Source: Dillenia suffruticosa
Taxonomy: Eukaryota; Streptophyta; Magnoliopsida; Dilleniales; Dilleniaceae
Length of the DNA stretch: 64,000 nucleotides
NCBI GenBank assembly: GCA_033439265.1
Contig: JAVTVX010000010.1
Location: forward strand, 8,556,001 to 8,620,000
Direction: 5' to 3'
The notes under the pieces were generated by a model that was not told where the DNA came from, ran no database searches, and saw only the letters and a program-made list of their open reading frames with translations. The position numbers and the translations under genes are program-made. How positions within the stretch are numbered: the first letter of the stretch is position 1; each line of letters begins with the position of its first letter. Below are positions 59,743-64,000 of this stretch, in pieces.

Positions 59743-62118
59743 ATGAATGGGTTGGGACAAGTTCAAGTTGGGTTGACATGACGTGTTAGAATCGCAGAAT
59801 CACCGTTCGATAAGTTTCTTGCCCAATTCAATTAAACGAGTTGCAAAATCGATCGTTAAGGTTAAGTCAGAGCTTCTCAAGAGGGATGTACCCCACCACC
59901 ACACCAGTATTCCATTTGAATTTCGGACAACTGTTTCCTTTCACTGATGCACAAAAATATTTTGATTGCTGTCAAGAAACAAGTCTCTGCATTCTATATT
60001 CTACTCTAACCTTGAAATTTAAATCAATCCCATCTGACAAATTCCAAAACCAAGCTGCTCCAGTGGATCAGCAGGCATGTTTTGGTTGACATTGCCTTTC
60101 GAAAATAAGAACTAAATGACACAAGAAATAGACAATTTACCCCCCCCCCCAAACAACAAAAAAACAAAAAAAAATAAAATAGAAAAAGATAAAATCAGAG
60201 TACTTCTGATAGAAGGGAGAAAAAGTAAATGTCACTTATTTAACTCTTTCTATATATATATATATATATATATATATTAGTAAACACCAAGAGAAGAGAG
60301 ATGACATCCGGCTAAAGATTCAATTCTCTCCTAATAATGGGCATTGCTTAGAAAAGAGTTCTAAAAAAAATACTATTCGGCAGACAACATGTGCCGTATT
60401 AAGCTTTGAAGGGACAAACAGGACCACCATGAAACTAAATGTCAGGATTTAAATTGAAGAAACAAAAACACCAACTCTTATATTACATCGATCCAAAATA
60501 TTGACAGTAAACTTTACTAAAATTAAATAAAATTTTAAAATTATAAAATACCCCATATAGTTAGAGTCGATTAGTCACCAAAATTTTTAATGCAAATACC
60601 TCCCTTTAATTATGAAAAAGTATACAATAAGCACTTCCATCTATGCTGATTTTAATTCTGTATTTAAAAAAATAAAAAAAATAAAAAAATTATTTTCATT
60701 TAAAATATTAAAAATATCCAAAGACACAAGGGTGAGCCATTCTCTCTCTTTGGTTTTCACCACCTATTTATACCATTAATCCATTTTGAATATTGTGGGG
60801 TCTATTTTAAGGATTAACTCTCTTTAATTTTTTTTCGTCATTTTAAAAACTCGAAATCAAGAAGTTTAGTTAAGGGAGTAGAGTATCCAACTACTCAACT
60901 CAAAACAATTTGATCTCTCTTATATGGTCTACTCAATGTGTTCGAGCATGCCCATAGATCTATTAGAAATGATACCTTGTGACCGATGTAAAGTTAAGCA
61001 AATTGTTTATGCTTCAAGAACAAAGCATTGTGTTGGTTGCAAGAGATGTGAATCCGCGTGACCAATGGATTTCTTGAGTGTTTGAGTTTGTTTATGGCAT
61101 GAAACAATTCGTAGTGTGTGATTTCAAAATTTTGCAAACAATTCTTGTATGGGTCTAACTTATTGATATGTTCTAAAAAACTTCACTTAAATTCATTTCA
61201 TTTTTTATTTTAGCCTGTACTTGAAACTAATAAAAATATATTCTTTTATTTTCAAGCACAGGTTTTTCGAGTCCAAGTGTATCTTATTTTTATTACGAAT
61301 TTTTTTCTTCGGTTAACAATAATGCGTGTGTGATTAGGTAGAGAGAGGAAACGATTTTTTTTTTTTTAATTTGGTTTTTTATTTTTAATTATTTTAATAA
61401 TATTTTATTATTTACCAAAAAATTAATAAAATGTGAACAGAAGTATTATAATTATAATTTTTTATAGTTGAGGGAAATTTTATATACATAGTGGTTAAGA
61501 GGATTTTTTTTTACATTTTTTTCTAAAATTTTATAAAAAAATATTAATATATTGAGTATTTTAGTTTTTTAAAAGAAAATTGATTTATATTTATAAAATT
61601 CTACATTTTTCTAAAAAATTTTCATCTTAGTTAATGGCACAAAATAGGCAAAAATTGAGGTTAATTGGAAATTTCCCAAACACGTCCATAAAGTAACAAT
61701 ATAAAAAATCATGTTTTTGGTACCATGTAAGAAAGTTTACAGTAAAAGAATTGAACACATAAAAGGGGATTCAATGGGAAGGATGAAAAGATATTCCTCA
61801 TAATTGTCGGTTTTCATTGCATTTAAAGACAACAAATTTTTGTGATCGGGAATTCTAAGTGTTGAGTTGGAGTTTTGAAAAAAAAAAAAAAAAAAAAAGA
61901 TTTAGAAAAACTAACCCTTCACTTTATAATACTTAAATCGGTTAATCAGATAAAATCCGACTATTTATAGGTAAAAAAATATAATAATAATAATAAAAGA
62001 AAAGACAAAATCAAATTGTTAAGCCCCATCAATTTCCCTCCCAAAACACACAATTTTCCAGCACCATTAACCATCCACTCGCTTCCTATTCCCACACCTT
62101 ACAAATAACAAATTTACA
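59179..62118. other. Intergenic DNA with simple repeats
   Basis: (GA)n at 59694-59739, a C run at about 60140-60149, (TA)n at about 60252-60279 and an A run at about 61871-61890. The ORF at 59841-60089 shows no known domain. The stretch next to 62118 may include the 3' UTR of the MAKR-like gene. Confidence 0.5.
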
Positions 62119-63022
62119 TTATAGTGCCCCAAAAAAATTAAATTTATGAGAACGAAGGGGACAAACAACAAGTGACAGATGATGATCGCAAGACCTCTCA
62201 TTTCCCTCCCTTCCATGCGCCTCCCGAATCTCCCCTCTCCGGTCCCATTTTGTATCACTTCTCTTTCTCTGTACAATATTTTTCTGCAGAAACACAATTC
62301 CCTGAAGAATATCAGAACCTGGAAAAAAAAAAAAGTTCATAACATTGTGGAAATATGAAATGCCGAAACATACCAATAGATCTTTTGCAGTGAAGAACGG
62401 CTTCGTAAATTGAGCTCTCAGAGTCACAGGACATGCGCCAATCACACGCAGAGGCTACACTTGTTCTTGGAGATGACTCCGGTGAACATACCCAATTCTT
62501 CACAACTCGCCGTCTTGAGCCATCACTTGTTTTCGAACTTGATCCACAACCTTGTAGTCTTCGGCAAAAGGGGGTGACAAACTTCAAGAACTTGTGCAAA
62601 ATTCGCTTGTATAGCTTGCTACACCTTCTCAAGGACGGGCAACGAATCTTACTTGCATCGAGTAGAGCTTCTGGAGATGGTGAAGAGCTGGGAACAGTAG
62701 AAATGGAGTCTGAAGCATCATATGCTTTCATTTTCATCGGGTTGACGACGAGGGGCACTAAGAGGCCATTGGAGAAGATTTCATCAGCATGAACAATGGC
62801 AACCGGAGAATCTGATGCCGGAAAATCAAACTTGAAGTCCTGCACATCTCTCAAAAATCTCTTGGAGGGTGGTTTCCTAGGGTCCATCTCGATGAATGAA
62901 GCTTCATCGGATGCATCGAGCGAGGTCCAAAAAGAGTCATCCAGGTTCTCAAAAGAAGGTTTTAGATTAATCAACCAACTGTACGAGAAGCTTTCAATGG
63001 AGAGAGGATGAGAAGTTTCCAT
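62119..63022 (-). CDS. MAKR6: Membrane-associated kinase regulator, MAKR6-like
   Basis: Exon 1 (63022-62374, 649 nt) starts METSHPLSIESFSYSWLINL and carries the family pattern: an N-terminal FSYSW motif, SFIEMDPR, FKFDFPASDSPV, VHADEIFSNGLLVPL, a basic Arg/Lys cluster (LRRCSKLYKRILHKFLK) suited to binding the inner plasma membrane, and C-terminal SSIYEAVLHCKRSIG. A GT donor follows. The best acceptor I see gives exon 2 at 62318-62119 and a 282-residue protein ending FNFFGAL. That tail does not look like known MAKR C-termini, and another acceptor (AG at about 62301) would stop after about 15 residues. MAKR/BKI1 relatives modulate receptor-like kinase signalling at the plasma membrane. Exon 1 is solid; the 3' end is not. 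Confidence 0.82.
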
Positions 63023-63067
63023 GGTGCTACAAAACTTTGGGAGTATGCAAAGAATGAGCAGAGGAAT

Positions 63068-63080
63068 AGTTTATATAGTA
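63068..63080 (-). promoter_or_regulatory. Probable TATA box of the MAKR6-like gene
   Basis: On the minus strand this reads TACTATATAAACT, 46-58 bases upstream of the ATG. That would place transcription start roughly 20-25 bases before the start codon, a short but plausible leader. Assigned from position and sequence only. Confidence 0.5.
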
Positions 63081-64000
63081 TTATGAAATGAAATGATGGA
63101 ATTGGATATCAGAGTAGGTTAAGATTTTATACTATTCAAGGGAATTGGCTAGAAGGTGGGTTAGAGGCTACAGCAAGGTCATCCCACTCTGGAACATATC
63201 TAAATAGACAGATATACACGTTTATATAAGTGTAAATCCAAGTGTGTGTGTGTATTTATATATGTCTGAACCTCAATATCCTCTCTTTGGAGTGCTCCGT
63301 GTGGTTGTCGGATGGAAGCCAATTATATTTAATAATTGAAATAAGAAACGAGAAGGGTGTGAGGCACCCACACACCTATATAACCTGAAAAGAATGTTTA
63401 ATTCAAACTTTTTATCTTTACTAGATTTCCCAAATTAAATTCCTCTATAAAATTTACTGTTACATAAGTAATATATATACCTTGCAACCAATCATCGTTG
63501 ATAGTGTTCAGAACAACAATAATCAATAGGGAACAGGGTCTGCTATATCCCAATAATTTTTAACTCTGCTTGGAATACTAAAATAATCGGCCCTTAGTCC
63601 TATGCCTAACACAACAATCTGTTTTAATCCGTATAATATACTCTTTATGGACATTTTTTTGATTTTGCTTCGCTAGCTTTAGATTGTCATTTTCTAATAA
63701 TTTCTTTCTATTTCGTAGAAATTTCCGGGTGGGTAAGACTGGCCAGAAGGAGATGATCTCACCATTATGAAGCATACCTTCCAACTGCCACAGAACAAGG
63801 ATCAACCTAGATAATAATATATGCCATTACACTACAAAAATTCTATGCAAGTTGGCTTTTAAAAGCAATTTAATTCTATTTCATTTATAAAAGTGCAAAT
63901 AGCTCCCGCCTAGACATATTCTATGTAGCTGCAAAATATTAGTTTTAAGTTCCTCCTGGTCAGAAAATCACTATATGTCAAAACAAACCTAACAGAAACA
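63081..64000. other. Upstream region of the MAKR6-like gene; no further gene seen
   Basis: Contains a GTGTGTGTGT run at about 63243-63253 and otherwise unassigned AT-rich DNA. The ORF at 63578-63805 (-) has no recognised domain. Confidence 0.45.

Noticed and set aside
62433-62792. 119-codon plus-strand ORF opposite the MAKR6-like exon
   Set aside because: Antisense shadow; the minus strand carries the conserved family motifs.

Overview
This is plant nuclear DNA, almost certainly from a dicot. Genes are few, intron-rich and far apart. Long AT-rich stretches are filled with nested, decayed transposable elements. I see no bacterial, organellar or viral gene organisation. I read all exon boundaries by eye from GT/AG sites, reading-frame continuity and family resemblance. 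The species is not determined.

Three host genes are supported. (1) At the left edge (1638-2670, +) are the last four coding exons of a reticulon-like protein B (RTNLB); its first exon lies outside the window. (2) At 23791-31464 (-) is a complete 16-exon gene for an 832-residue AAA-ATPase of the plant DAA1/ATAD1-like family, with intact Walker A, Walker B and sensor residues. (3) At 62119-63022 (-) is a MAKR6-like membrane-associated kinase regulator; exon 1 is clear and the 3' exon is uncertain. Arabidopsis keeps parts of the same neighbourhood on two chromosomes (RTNLB3-DAA1 on chr 1, an AAA-ATPase-MAKR6 on chr 5). The window therefore probably shows an ancestral RTNLB-AAA-MAKR block, stretched here by transposons.

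From left to right, the gene 1 to gene 2 interval (2.7-23.8 kb) holds several nested elements. A degenerate L1-type LINE on the minus strand (about 3.76-13.5 kb) is interrupted inside its reverse transcriptase by a 3.7-kb Ac-like hAT transposon (6465-10146) and inside its RNase H domain by a tiny SINE (4098-4170). A 3.0-kb CACTA-like element (15708-18695) follows, with subterminal GCGACGGA-type repeats. Next is a 3.1-kb Mutator-like element (19267-22378) with a 10-bp target duplication, a ~150-bp tandem array and a nested 1-kb non-autonomous hAT element (21239-22230).

The gene 2 to gene 3 interval (31.5-62.1 kb) holds two decayed Ty1/copia retrotransposons on opposite strands (34526-39792 + and 44185-50841 -), a 63-bp minisatellite, an RTE-like LINE fragment (about 57.5-58.4 kb) and a group of SINEs. 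The SINEs fall into three families, called A, B and C here. Nearly all carry target-site duplications and pol III-like boxes.

Nothing here works as an operon or multi-gene system; the three host proteins act independently in ER shaping, AAA-type protein/membrane remodelling and receptor-kinase signalling. The most novel material is the small retroposons, especially family A: three copies of roughly 73-102 bp sharing a tRNA-like core.
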